A stretch of 64,000 nt of DNA from an uncultured Treponema sp. GTDB taxonomy: Bacteria; Spirochaetota; Spirochaetia; Treponematales; Treponemataceae. The DNA lies in assembly GCA_946615905.1 (NCBI GenBank), contig CAMOIE010000008.1, forward strand, positions 50,126 to 114,125, read 5' to 3'. Shown one piece after another: positions 19,001-26,199 of this stretch (the first letter of the stretch is position 1; the number at the start of each line of letters is the position of its first letter). Under the pieces are notes generated by a model. The model was not told the DNA's origin and ran no database searches. It saw only the letters and a program-made list of their open reading frames with translations. The translations under genes were made by a program, and so were the position numbers.

Positions 19001-21912
19001 TAATCGAAAATTCTTATGACTCTGCTTTTAGACTTGTCAAATCGACAGTGAAAAATAATGATGGACGCCTCGTAAAAAGTTTCGGACTTGACTATTCAGA
19101 AGATGGCAAAAAAATTACAGTTCGCCAAGGCGGTTTATACGAAAAAACTTATGAATTTGATTCTTTTGGTCGCTGCGTGAAAATTTCTGATGCCACCGGT
19201 GCCTCTACAGCCTTTTTTTACGATATAGAAGGAAAGCTTGTTAAAAAGACAGGCCCTAGCGGTATAAGGGTAAATTATGACTACGACTGTCTTGGACGCC
19301 TGTCCTCAGAAGATAAAGCCGGCCAAAAAGTTGACTATTCTTATGATGCTGAAGGCAATTTAACCTGTGTGAAAGATTCTGCGGGGACAATCTTCAAAGC
19401 TGGCTACAACGGTGACGGAAAAATGATTTCCCTTTTTGAACGCCCGTCTAGCGCAGAAAAAACTTTCTCTTATGACGATTTTGGCAGACTGATTCATTAT
19501 TCTGTTGATGGGAAACTTGTCCTTAAAAATTCTTACGATGATGATTCTAGCAAAATCTCTTCTTTTGACGGACTTGGAAATGAGTACCTGTATTCTTTTG
19601 ATTCCTATGGCCGCAAGAAAGGCGAGAAAAACAGGCTTAAAGATTCCTCCACAAATGAATATGACTCGGCTGGACGTTTGGTTTCTTCCGTTGATTTTAA
19701 CGGCAAAAAATCTATCTATTCCTATGACTCAGCAGGCCGACTGCAAAAGATTTCCTATGATAATGGAACTTTCTCTTCCTACGAGTATGATGCGGCCGGA
19801 AATCTGACAAAGGCGAAAAATCAGAATCAAACTTTGATTTTCACCTATGACTTGAGTGGCCGCCTGGTCAGTCAGACGGACGGAATTGACACTGTAAAAT
19901 TCTACTATGATAAAGCCGGTCGTCTGGTGAAGAAAGTCACGGACAAAAATTCTTATATTTATTCCTACAGGCCTGACTCTCTTGTTGCTTCTGTGAGCTT
20001 GCTGAATTCAGCTGGCGGTCAAATTGAAAAAGTCTCATTTTCATACGATGGGGCCGGGCGGGAGAGCAAGCGAGAATGGAAGCAGGGGCAGGCCTTGTAT
20101 TCATACTATGATGATGCTGGCCGTCTGATTTTACAAAAATGTAATAATTCTGAAAATAAGCTTGTATTTTTGAGAGGACTAGTGTATGATGACTACGGTC
20201 GTATTTCAATAACAATAAATTCTTCTCTTTCTCTTACCCGCTACGAGTATGACCAATCAGGAGAGTTAACAAGGGTGATAAGTCCTTATTCACAAAAGTA
20301 TTCGGGTTTCCTTAAAAATCTTTGCGCAAAGGCAGGCCTTCATTTCCTCTCTGGAGGGGAAAGCAATTCATACCTTTCTTTCAGCAGTGGGGAAAAATCG
20401 GCCTTGGAAAAAATTGAGGACCTTCTCGGTTCAGGTTACAAAGTTCAGACGATGGAGCCCCATATAGAAGAAGGTTTTTCGTATGATGGCAACGGCAACT
20501 GTATTGAGCGTGTAACTCCTTATGGAACAATAAAATATAAATATGATTCTGAAAACCGCTTGATTTCTGCCGGCGATGCCGTCACTTTTGAATACGACAA
20601 GAACGGTAATATGCTTTTCAAAAAAGATAGGTACGGTCAGGTGACGATGGACTATTCGCCTGAGAACCGCCTGATTTATGCGGAATGCCAGAGTCTTTCG
20701 GACGGAAAGAATGTTTTTTCTTATGAATACGATGCCCTCGGAAAGCGCAGCCTTTCAAAAGAGACTGACGGTAGCGTATTTAAATCGGTTTACGATGGAT
20801 TTTCTATGAACGAGTTGTATTCCAAAAAGATTGAAGATGTATTTTATTCAAGTGTAGAAAATCTGAGGTCGTCAGATACAACTGCTTCTGAGAATTACAG
20901 GTATTTGTTTTCTGGCTCTGAAAAAAATCGTATCAACGGGAAAAATACGGGGATAGCTTCAGCCTCATTTGGAAGCGTGAACTTATTTTTAGGGAACCGT
21001 CTTTTAGCTCAGGCTGATTATGCTGGCAGTGCTGAAAGCAAGTCATTTTTTACGGATTCTGCCGGAACTGTATTTGCTGGACTTTCTCAAAATGAAAATA
21101 TGGAATATTCATACGACATTTTTGGCAATCCGATTGATGAGAGTCTTCCTGCCCGTGGTTTTGTCGGCAAAAAGTACAACGCATTTACAGGACTCTACGA
21201 TTTTTCGTATCGCGACTACAACCCGGATTCCATGCGCTTTACTTCCGTTGACCCCATTCGCGATGGACAAAACTGGTACGCCTACTGCCCCGGCGACCCC
21301 GTGAACTACGTGGATGTGAACGGGTTGGAGCAGACTCCTGAGCAGAAATGGTTTGTAAATGAAATTGTTGAAGGTGTTAAATCTGGACGTTTAGACGCAG
21401 AAGATGTAAAAGCTCATACTGAAATTGCTATAGAAAGGTCTGATTTGGATGATGGTGAGAATGGTCATTATTTTCAGTCAAGAGAAATAGTTTTGGTTTA
21501 CGGTACACCGGTAAATAGTATCCCCGTCCAGTCAACGGCTGATTATACTTCTTATGTTGAAAGAGGTGATGGTAGAACCATTCCTCCTGGAACATATGAA
21601 GGGGTTCTTTCATCAGTATCTCCGACGTATGAAAATTCGATTTGTTTATCAGGTATGGATGTAAAAGCGGAAGAGAGAATGTTGCTACATCCTAATTGTA
21701 AAACTAAATTAGGAGAAACTGAGGAATATTTTAACGGAACTCGTCCATATAGCGGAGGTTGTCAAATCTCGCATTTGTCGGATTTCAATGAAGTTACGAA
21801 AATCTTAGAGAGTCTTGGGTTCGTTTATAATGATACTGAAAAAATTACTGTTAGTATTTTTGATTCACCTAAAAATTATTCGGCTTCACAAAATATCGAA
21901 AAAGAGTATTGA
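16075..21912 (+). CDS. Secreted Rhs/YD-repeat protein with variable C-terminal tip
   Basis: 1945 residues. A Sec signal peptide (1-24, cut near VFA/QSDD) is followed by an acidic Asp/Ser-rich stretch and a helical part (about 105-155). A DUF6531-like start of the Rhs shell (from residue 192, GDPVMVASGFF to GTGWTSNLESR) and a coiled-coil (about 275-318) come next. Then come several dozen YD repeats of the form YDxxGRLxxxxxxxG from about residue 390 to 1660. The conserved end of the shell is YRDYNPDSMRFTSVDPIRDG and DPVNYVDVNGLE, ending at residue 1752. Residues 1753-1945 are a tip unlike the shell. In known Rhs proteins the shell encloses a C-terminal toxin. AGGA precedes ATG 16075, which abuts the C11 protease stop. 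Confidence 0.93.
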   Translation: MKKKCLFALFAILFISGIFTPVFAQSDDSATDSETSSESDFNGADDYNPDDHQYEPDTWEDEGWPVSEEEAGCYLGDWDMINGGKGEDDENSGSDSYDEETVQELAKDLQEARAALSELYNELDFDKTLSVEDQARLDACYAAANTARAALDSYCNSHNLLYDESTNSDQVKVSHYEPVGEISPGNAPEIKPVFTVGDPVMVASGFFVIDDSDLSIGGVACSFAVKRHFTSDSRTLSHTGFFGTGWTSNLESRIIACSGENSDLSFEAPERDIEALEEQVEKLQKYLSEKSEETVSVKFARKMLDRRLFQLAELKTRLGILSGKGLKTEKSVWGLPGELSKDLGFSSVIFVNDKGGPVLFTQAGDGTFIPSDKKRARGISLCLQADGTYLVSFKSGEKRIYNQDGLLSELEVKSGGKISFEYENGLLSDVKLSGGRKISFVWENSMLSQVKSCGLVWKYGYENGRLSSVIDSDGNERKFVYDSEGNLVRQVKGDGTFVSFAYEKGTDGVLRTVSTTDENGATEYFSYDLEASSTIYTDKDGIKSTFFWRGDGLISKNAYATGLENSFVYDDEGNIVESSSLSEKIQYSYDSDGNLTQKIYSDGTGEYFSYSDGNLTSYTDRDGVVSTFTYNGAGLRSGIYIGGKILYSFSYNSSNLLDSLTDCRGNKKLYSYDKNGDLVKIEYLPVNGGRGLQLFEYDESGRLKKFTDVDGLESTYSYSPNKIVVKSSSGLESLYLYSSRKTLLSVVQKDLISGAEVTFRYEYDKCKNPVKVSLSGTLSDGKKVHEYTKETMEYTAQGKVRKIRIWSGEKPAFEKIFDYSPVDGSLLKVESGYLDLFGKFKDGQKSEKVFSYEYKDRGLSLVSEFKGLSQKIDYDSFGRLIGLSKNGASVLKNEFTAGGRLSRMVVGPSSSYSYDYDSLSGTMLSFGEEKSSVQKDYFDFLPDGCLSESRGKDGNKKIYEYTIDGKILSVKDNISVIENSYDSAFRLVKSTVKNNDGRLVKSFGLDYSEDGKKITVRQGGLYEKTYEFDSFGRCVKISDATGASTAFFYDIEGKLVKKTGPSGIRVNYDYDCLGRLSSEDKAGQKVDYSYDAEGNLTCVKDSAGTIFKAGYNGDGKMISLFERPSSAEKTFSYDDFGRLIHYSVDGKLVLKNSYDDDSSKISSFDGLGNEYLYSFDSYGRKKGEKNRLKDSSTNEYDSAGRLVSSVDFNGKKSIYSYDSAGRLQKISYDNGTFSSYEYDAAGNLTKAKNQNQTLIFTYDLSGRLVSQTDGIDTVKFYYDKAGRLVKKVTDKNSYIYSYRPDSLVASVSLLNSAGGQIEKVSFSYDGAGRESKREWKQGQALYSYYDDAGRLILQKCNNSENKLVFLRGLVYDDYGRISITINSSLSLTRYEYDQSGELTRVISPYSQKYSGFLKNLCAKAGLHFLSGGESNSYLSFSSGEKSALEKIEDLLGSGYKVQTMEPHIEEGFSYDGNGNCIERVTPYGTIKYKYDSENRLISAGDAVTFEYDKNGNMLFKKDRYGQVTMDYSPENRLIYAECQSLSDGKNVFSYEYDALGKRSLSKETDGSVFKSVYDGFSMNELYSKKIEDVFYSSVENLRSSDTTASENYRYLFSGSEKNRINGKNTGIASASFGSVNLFLGNRLLAQADYAGSAESKSFFTDSAGTVFAGLSQNENMEYSYDIFGNPIDESLPARGFVGKKYNAFTGLYDFSYRDYNPDSMRFTSVDPIRDGQNWYAYCPGDPVNYVDVNGLEQTPEQKWFVNEIVEGVKSGRLDAEDVKAHTEIAIERSDLDDGENGHYFQSREIVLVYGTPVNSIPVQSTADYTSYVERGDGRTIPPGTYEGVLSSVSPTYENSICLSGMDVKAEERMLLHPNCKTKLGETEEYFNGTRPYSGGCQISHLSDFNEVTKILESLGFVYNDTEKITVSIFDSPKNYSASQNIEKEY
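21331..21909 (+). other. Variable Rhs tip domain with His...Ser-Gly-Gly-Cys motif
   Basis: Residues 1753-1945 of the Rhs protein. Base composition turns AT-rich exactly after the conserved shell end. The stretch TIPPGTYEGVL, followed by LLHPN (His1872) and, 20 residues on, SGGCQIS (Ser1893, Cys1896), resembles the order of conserved residues in DUF5675 and YkuD-type L,D-transpeptidase folds (Gly-Tyr strand, His, then S-x-G-C). I infer a cysteine-dependent cell-wall-directed or related enzyme. A similarity search is needed to confirm it. Confidence 0.5.
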
Positions 21913-21926
21913 TTGAGGTGATTAAA

Positions 21927-22694
21927 TTGAAATTATTTATAGTGTCATTGTTGTTTTTTTTCTCTTCGTTGCTGTCTTTTGGAGAAACAAGGACTTATTT
22001 TGATTCTTTTCAATTTGTTGAATTTATTGATTCGAATCAAATTGAGATGCATAGCGAAGAAGAGAATGTTTCTGCGGTCTGGAACAATATATGCAGGTAT
22101 TCAATTTCGGAAGAGGGGATGCTGACATTTTTGACTGTTTCTGTAAAAGGTTTAGAAGAGAAATTTCTGATGCTTGTATCAGATGAAATTCTTGGACTTA
22201 TCGACAGCTACAATCGATTGATTTTTTTTGGTACGAAAATCATAAAACAGGGAGGTTTTAATATTGAGTGTTTATCTACCTTAGAAAATGCAGAAGCCTC
22301 ATCCGAATTGCGAGAAGGAAAAACTCTTTATTCGTCTCAGAATCTAAAAAAATTTAACACTCCATGGGTGGAGGGCGTGGACGGGCAAGGAATCGGCGAG
22401 CAAATATCTTTCTCTGCAATGACTTCCTGCCTGTATTTTTTTAGTGGCTATGTCTCAGCGCAAAAGCCGTATCTATACATGCAGAATTCAAGGCCAAAAC
22501 GAATAAAAGTGACGTTGGTGGAGCAGAAGGAAGATTTTTATTTCGACTTAGAGGATACACCGAATCCGCAAAAGTTGGACATCGGAAAATTTTATAGAGG
22601 GGAAATCATCATTGAGATTCTGGATGTTTACCCTGGAAGCAAGTACGAGGACACTTGTGTTAATGCGATAATGTACAAAGTTGTCTTTGGATAA
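21927..22694 (+). CDS. Secreted protein, NADase-type glycan-binding-like C-terminus
   Basis: 255 residues with a signal peptide (LFIVSLLFFFSSLLSFG). The C-terminal half (from about PWVEGVDGQGIGE) with the blocks RPKRIKVTLV, PNPQKLDIG and EILDVYPGSKYEDTCVN matches what I remember as the NADase-type glycan-binding domain found beside polymorphic toxins. I start it at TTG 21927: GAGG lies nine bases upstream, and the paralogue at 24819 begins with ATG at the same aligned place. Upstream in-frame TTG (21909) and GTG (21918) are less likely. As the first gene behind the Rhs tip it is the natural candidate for an immunity or partner protein. Confidence 0.72.
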   Translation: MKLFIVSLLFFFSSLLSFGETRTYFDSFQFVEFIDSNQIEMHSEEENVSAVWNNICRYSISEEGMLTFLTVSVKGLEEKFLMLVSDEILGLIDSYNRLIFFGTKIIKQGGFNIECLSTLENAEASSELREGKTLYSSQNLKKFNTPWVEGVDGQGIGEQISFSAMTSCLYFFSGYVSAQKPYLYMQNSRPKRIKVTLVEQKEDFYFDLEDTPNPQKLDIGKFYRGEIIIEILDVYPGSKYEDTCVNAIMYKVVFG

Positions 22695-22713
22695 TCATAT
22701 ACAGATATTTTTC

Positions 22714-22800
22714 AGGAGAGAAAAAATGAAAAATTTTTATTTGTAAGGGGTTTGTAATGAAAAAACTTATTAATAAGGGGTATTGTTATGAAGAAATTGT
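22714..22800 (+). repeat. Three successive ribosome-site/ATGAAAAA start modules
   Basis: Within 85 bases there are three similar translation starts: AGGAGAG plus ATGAAAAAT (frame closes after six codons), AGGGG plus ATGAAAAAA (about 22757), and AAGGGG plus ATGAAGAAA (22788, the real gene). The first two open only short frames. They look like start regions left after loss of gene bodies, or a local duplication. Confidence 0.45.
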
Positions 22801-23483
22801 TATTTTCTATTTTGATTTTATTATTGACAGGGCTTTCTTTTGCAGAAAAAATAAATTTTTCTGTTACGTATTACGAGCCTCAAAGTAATATTGTAAAAAC
22901 AAAGACTTTTGCTAATGATTCAGAACAGATAGGAACATCTATTCTGAATATGAATGGCTGCAAGGTAATTCTTATTGAGGGACTGGAAAAATTCAATAAT
23001 TTGATTTGCCTGTCGGTAAATGCTATGGATTTTTCACTTATTGACCGTCATATATTTCCAGGTGCAAAAAAGGTGAAAACGCTTCTTATGGGGTCTTCGA
23101 TTGTTACACGACTTGATTTTATAAAAGATTTGCCAGAGTTGGAGGGAATACGCCTTACTTCGTATGGATTTCGGCCTGAAAAGAATTCTTCAATAGATTT
23201 GTCAATTGGTAAGAATTTGGTGTGTTTTATAATTGGCAAAGATTTGGGAAGAAAATCTGTTTTTAAGGACATAAAAGAGGTCGGAGATAAATTAGAGCTA
23301 TTAAGCATTGGAAACTGTGATTTCAATACAGATTGTCTATTTTCCTTACAAAGAAGACATCCCAATTTGAAATTTAATCTTGATCCAGAACTTGAGGAAA
23401 AGCTCTCAAAAAAGGGACTTCGAATTATAACAGGCGACGAGTATTCTTCTATCATGGAAAGATTGGAAATGGATGGAAGGTAA
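22788..23483 (+). CDS. Secreted leucine-rich-repeat-like protein
   Basis: 231 residues. A clean signal peptide (LLFSILILLLTGLSFA) is followed by about six irregular repeats with Leu at regular spacing (for example LEGLEKFNNLICLSVNAMDF, then VKTLLMGSSIVTRLDFIKDL and LELLSIGNCDFN), an arrangement like a short leucine-rich-repeat solenoid. No catalytic motif is visible. AAGGGG precedes the ATG. AT-rich like the rest of the tail behind the Rhs gene. It may be a second partner or immunity protein of the locus; that is inference from position only. Confidence 0.65.
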   Translation: MKKLLFSILILLLTGLSFAEKINFSVTYYEPQSNIVKTKTFANDSEQIGTSILNMNGCKVILIEGLEKFNNLICLSVNAMDFSLIDRHIFPGAKKVKTLLMGSSIVTRLDFIKDLPELEGIRLTSYGFRPEKNSSIDLSIGKNLVCFIIGKDLGRKSVFKDIKEVGDKLELLSIGNCDFNTDCLFSLQRRHPNLKFNLDPELEEKLSKKGLRIITGDEYSSIMERLEMDGR

Positions 23484-23665
23484 AATCTGAATTAAAGAAG
23501 CAACAGCAGAATCCTCATTGCGAAAAAATTTCTAGTCCTGATTCCATCGCAGCAGGAAAAATTAGGGCTGCTGCTGGTTGGATTCTTATTGACGGAAAAC
23601 CTTATGTTCCAATTTCAAATGTTGCAAAACTTGTTTATATGTCAGTAGAAACAAAGAGTTATTAA
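23484..23665 (+). pseudogene. Decayed gene end between two lipoprotein-type genes
   Basis: A 60-codon open stretch (frame starting near 23486, stop TAA 23663-23665) with protein-like content (GWILIDGKPYVPISNVAKLV) but no start codon or ribosome site of its own. Upstream the frame runs into the end of the preceding gene in another frame. It reads like the C-terminal remnant of a lost gene. Confidence 0.4.
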
Positions 23666-23688
23666 TTTGGATAAAAAAGGAGATAATC

Positions 23689-24759
23689 ATGAAAAATTTA
23701 ACTGCTAACTTTGCTATTCTTTTTTCAGTTTTGCTTTTAGCGTCTTGTCTGGATAAGAATCCGGGGAAAAATGCGGCGGCTGAGAATACTGATTCGAGTC
23801 AGGCGGAAAGCCCGGAAGCTGTCGCAGAGTCAGAGACGAAAGTCTACGCTCCGTATTTTGAGGAGAAAGAAGACTCTTATAGTACGCTTGCAGATGTCTC
23901 TGTAAACAGCGAGGGCGTGGATGTGTATCTAATGCCGAATCTATATTCCGAAGTCATTTCTTCTGTGACTAAAGGCGACATTGTTAATGTAATCGGAATG
24001 GCTTTTGACGAAAACTATCCAGAAAAATACTGGGCGAAAATCAGGCTCTCTTCATATCCAAAGGATTTGTACTGCGGCTCAATGGGACCATTTGGCTTTG
24101 TAGACATAAAAAAACTTGATTTGCCGCAAGGGCTGACACCCGGAGTCGTATCTTTTTCTGAATATGTTCCAGGTGAAGAGCATCACTCTGGCCATATAAA
24201 CATTGAAGTCGACAGAGGCGGTAAAAAGGAGGTCTTTGCTTGTTATCCTAGCAAACTTGATGGTCAAGACTTTGCTACTTTTGTCTGGGCGGATGACAAG
24301 CATGGTTTCTTTTATACCGATATGAGCGGTACTTTTTCATGGAATTCGCAGACGAATGAAATAAAGCATCTTACCTATATGGGGTCTGATTCAGAGTCTG
24401 CTTGGAGTGCTGTTTCTGACGACAATAAAAAATTTTTTGAGGATTATGGAACTGGCCCTGGTAGCCGGTGTTTAAAAATTTATGACATGCTGACCAACCG
24501 CATGATTTATTCCGGCTCTCATCTGCGCGGTTTAGATTATCATGACAATGCTATAACGGTTGTATATGACTTGCGGTCTTGGAAAGCTTTGGACGAGGCT
24601 GTAAAGGAAAAGAATCTTCCTTCTACGGATGATTTTTTTGCAAAACTTTCTGCTGAGGGTATAGAGCTTAAAGACTACTGTCCCGTTCTTCGCTACAGAT
24701 TGAACCTCGATACCCTTGAGGAAAGTTTTCTTGATTATACGGTGGTTTTCGACCAGTGA
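23689..24759 (+). CDS. Lipoprotein with SH3-like domain
   Basis: 356 residues. Lipobox LLLASC (Cys20), then a Glu/Ala-rich linker, then an SH3b-like segment (about residues 62-115: SVNSEGVDVYLMPNLYSEVISSVTKG...WAKIRL) and a larger beta-rich C-terminal region (about 150-356) in which repeated strand-turn units suggest a propeller-like or beta-sandwich fold. AGGAG precedes the ATG. It lies between the LRR-like protein and the second paralogue of the glycan-binding-like protein. No function can be named. Confidence 0.7.
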   Translation: MKNLTANFAILFSVLLLASCLDKNPGKNAAAENTDSSQAESPEAVAESETKVYAPYFEEKEDSYSTLADVSVNSEGVDVYLMPNLYSEVISSVTKGDIVNVIGMAFDENYPEKYWAKIRLSSYPKDLYCGSMGPFGFVDIKKLDLPQGLTPGVVSFSEYVPGEEHHSGHINIEVDRGGKKEVFACYPSKLDGQDFATFVWADDKHGFFYTDMSGTFSWNSQTNEIKHLTYMGSDSESAWSAVSDDNKKFFEDYGTGPGSRCLKIYDMLTNRMIYSGSHLRGLDYHDNAITVVYDLRSWKALDEAVKEKNLPSTDDFFAKLSAEGIELKDYCPVLRYRLNLDTLEESFLDYTVVFDQ

Positions 24760-24804
24760 ATTCTAAGGGTGGCTGCTTCTCGCAAGATTAAAAAAGACTA
24801 TTGA
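24760..24804 (+). pseudogene. Scar of an Rhs tip C-terminus
   Basis: Directly behind the lipoprotein stop, an open frame closing at TGA 24802-24804 encodes AASRKIKKDY. The end of the Rhs protein upstream is SASQNIEKEY, closing in TGA in the same relation to the next gene (15 bases before the paralogue's start). Five of ten residues are identical and others are similar. It looks like the last codons of a former Rhs tip, kept together with its downstream partner gene. Confidence 0.5.
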
Positions 24805-24818
24805 CTGAGGTATATAAA

Positions 24819-25583
24819 ATGAAATTGTTTATGGCAACAATGCTTGTTTTTTTATTTTCGGCTTTGTCATTTGGAGAGACGAAGTGCTATAAGGCTTCAT
24901 TATCGCTTGTAAAATTTCTTGATTCTAGCCATATGTATATGCTGAATGAAGTTGACTATGCAGAATCTGATATCTGGAATCAAAATTTACAATATCTGAT
25001 TTCGGAAGAGTCAGAATTGAAATTTTTGACTGTGAGCAATGGAACATCGAAAGAAAAATTTCTAATTCTTATGTCGGATGATATTCTAGTATTATATGAC
25101 GGACTCCAGAAAGAACCTGTTTTTTTCGGGATGAGAGATCGCTCTTCTGAACTTTGCCGTTCTGTAGAAAGTATAAAAGCATCTTCCGAGTTACGAGAAA
25201 AATCAAAGCTCTACTCGGTGGATAATTTGGCGACTTTTGATCTTGAAGCTCCTTGGGTGGAGGGAGTGCCCGGTCATGGGATAGGTGAGAGTGTATCTTT
25301 CTCAGTCAAGGCCTCCTGTCTGTATTTTTTCAGTGGTTATGTGTCTGCAAAAAAGCCACATCTGTATTTGCAGAATTCAAGACCAAAAAGAATCAAGCTG
25401 ACGCTTGCGGAGCTGAATGAGGATTTGTATTTTGACTTGGAGGACTCACCGAATCCTCAGAAATTGGACATCGGAAAATTTTATCGAGGTGAAATCATCG
25501 TTGAGATTCTGGATGTTTACCCTGGCAGCAAGTATGAGGACACTTGTGTTAATGCTATAAGGTATGATTTTGGACGTAGATAA
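24819..25583 (+). CDS. Secreted paralogue of the protein at 21927
   Basis: 254 residues with signal peptide LFMATMLVFLFSALSFG. The C-terminal third is nearly identical to the protein encoded at 21927-22694 (RPKRIK, PNPQKLDIGKFYRGEII, EILDVYPGSKYEDTCVN), while residues 20-120 have drifted far. GAGG at 24807-24810 precedes ATG 24819. The in-frame TTG at 24801 overlaps the stop of the tip scar and is not the start. The same NADase-type glycan-binding-like domain is inferred. With the scar upstream it looks like the orphan partner of a lost Rhs tip. Confidence 0.72.
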   Translation: MKLFMATMLVFLFSALSFGETKCYKASLSLVKFLDSSHMYMLNEVDYAESDIWNQNLQYLISEESELKFLTVSNGTSKEKFLILMSDDILVLYDGLQKEPVFFGMRDRSSELCRSVESIKASSELREKSKLYSVDNLATFDLEAPWVEGVPGHGIGESVSFSVKASCLYFFSGYVSAKKPHLYLQNSRPKRIKLTLAELNEDLYFDLEDSPNPQKLDIGKFYRGEIIVEILDVYPGSKYEDTCVNAIRYDFGRR

Positions 25584-25621
25584 TTTTCGTGGTGGGTGTT
25601 ATGAAAAAATCCCGCTTGTTT

Positions 25622-25828
25622 TTATTTCGCCTCGGCGGCTTTTTCCTCAGCTTCCCGCTTGGCCTCAAGTTCCTTCTGTTTTTGCGTGAATTCTTCCTTT
25701 GACTCGAATTCTGCGGTGACGGAGCCGTCAGTGTCGGTCTCGATGCGGGTAATCGCGTAGATATTGTAGTGGTCGTCAGAGACCAGCCAAGTGTCGTATT
25801 CTGTCCAGTTTTTAAAAGTCTGTGTCAT
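25622..25828 (-). CDS. Small acidic protein with helical tail
   Basis: 68 residues, no signal peptide. A compact N-terminal part (TEYDTWLVSDDHYNIYAITRIETDTDGSVTAEF, read in pieces) is followed by a Lys/Glu/Ala-rich helix of about 25 residues at the C-terminus. The ribosome site is poor (only A-rich sequence before the ATG). Codon use and the lack of alternatives on the other strand support a real gene, but no family is recognised. It stands alone between the accessory tail and a repeat-filled spacer. Confidence 0.55.
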   Translation of the reverse strand: MTQTFKNWTEYDTWLVSDDHYNIYAITRIETDTDGSVTAEFESKEEFTQKQKELEAKREAEEKAAEAK

Positions 25829-25880
25829 GTTTTTCGTTTAACCCTTGAGACCGCCATGTAGGCGACCATGCGCTAGGTAG
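25829..25880. other. Spacer ahead of the 87-bp tandem repeat
   Basis: Holds the 5' flank of the small minus-strand gene. It also contains a partial copy of the sequence CGACCATGCGC that recurs, altered, behind the second repeat copy (about 26060). Nothing else seen. Confidence 0.4.
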
Positions 25881-26054
25881 GGAGCGACGGCTTTGCCCAA
25901 GCCGGAAAATTGCGACTATGGGAGCAATTTTAGCGAGTCTCGGTCTTGCCCCCGCAAGACCGCCATAGGAGCGACGGCTTTGCCCAAGCCGGAAAATTGC
26001 GACTATGGGAGCAATTTTAGCGAGTCTCGGTCTTGCCCCCGCAAGACCGCCATG
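25881..26054. repeat. 87-bp tandem duplication with nested hairpins
   Basis: Two virtually identical 87-base copies, 25881-25967 and 25968-26054. Each holds three small dyads: GGCTTTGCCCAAGCC, ATTGC...GCAAT, and CGGTCTTGC CCCC GCAAGACCG. Both strands are open over long stretches but the translations are repetitive, so coding is unlikely. The content resembles a dispersed intergenic element of this genome. Confidence 0.85.
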
Positions 26055-26199
26055 GGGGCCGGCCATGCGCAAGGCAATGAAAGGGTTGCCAACGGCAAGT
26101 GCGTAGCACCGCGCGTAGCAAGCCCTGGAACTGCCGACCCGCCGCGCCGCTTGAGCTTGTCGAAAGCAGCACGGCGGGATGCGCCCAAATCTTTACAAA
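26055..26199. repeat. GC-rich spacer with invariant-loop hairpin (element A)
   Basis: At 26138-26178 arms of 15 bases pair at 13 positions (26138-26152 with 26164-26178) around the 11-base loop GAGCTTGTCGA (26153-26163). The same loop is found in four other hairpins of the window. The remainder of the spacer is GC-rich filler. The hairpin lies some 20 bases past the end of the minus-strand carboxyltransferase gene but has no T run on that strand. Confidence 0.75.

Noticed and set aside
25601..25699. 32-codon plus-strand frame starting MKKSRLFLF with signal-like sequence
   Set aside because: Overlaps the end of the minus-strand small gene; ends after a hydrophobic run with no mature protein.
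25881..26054. CRISPR array
   Set aside because: Only two copies, directly adjacent with no spacers, and no cas genes in the window.
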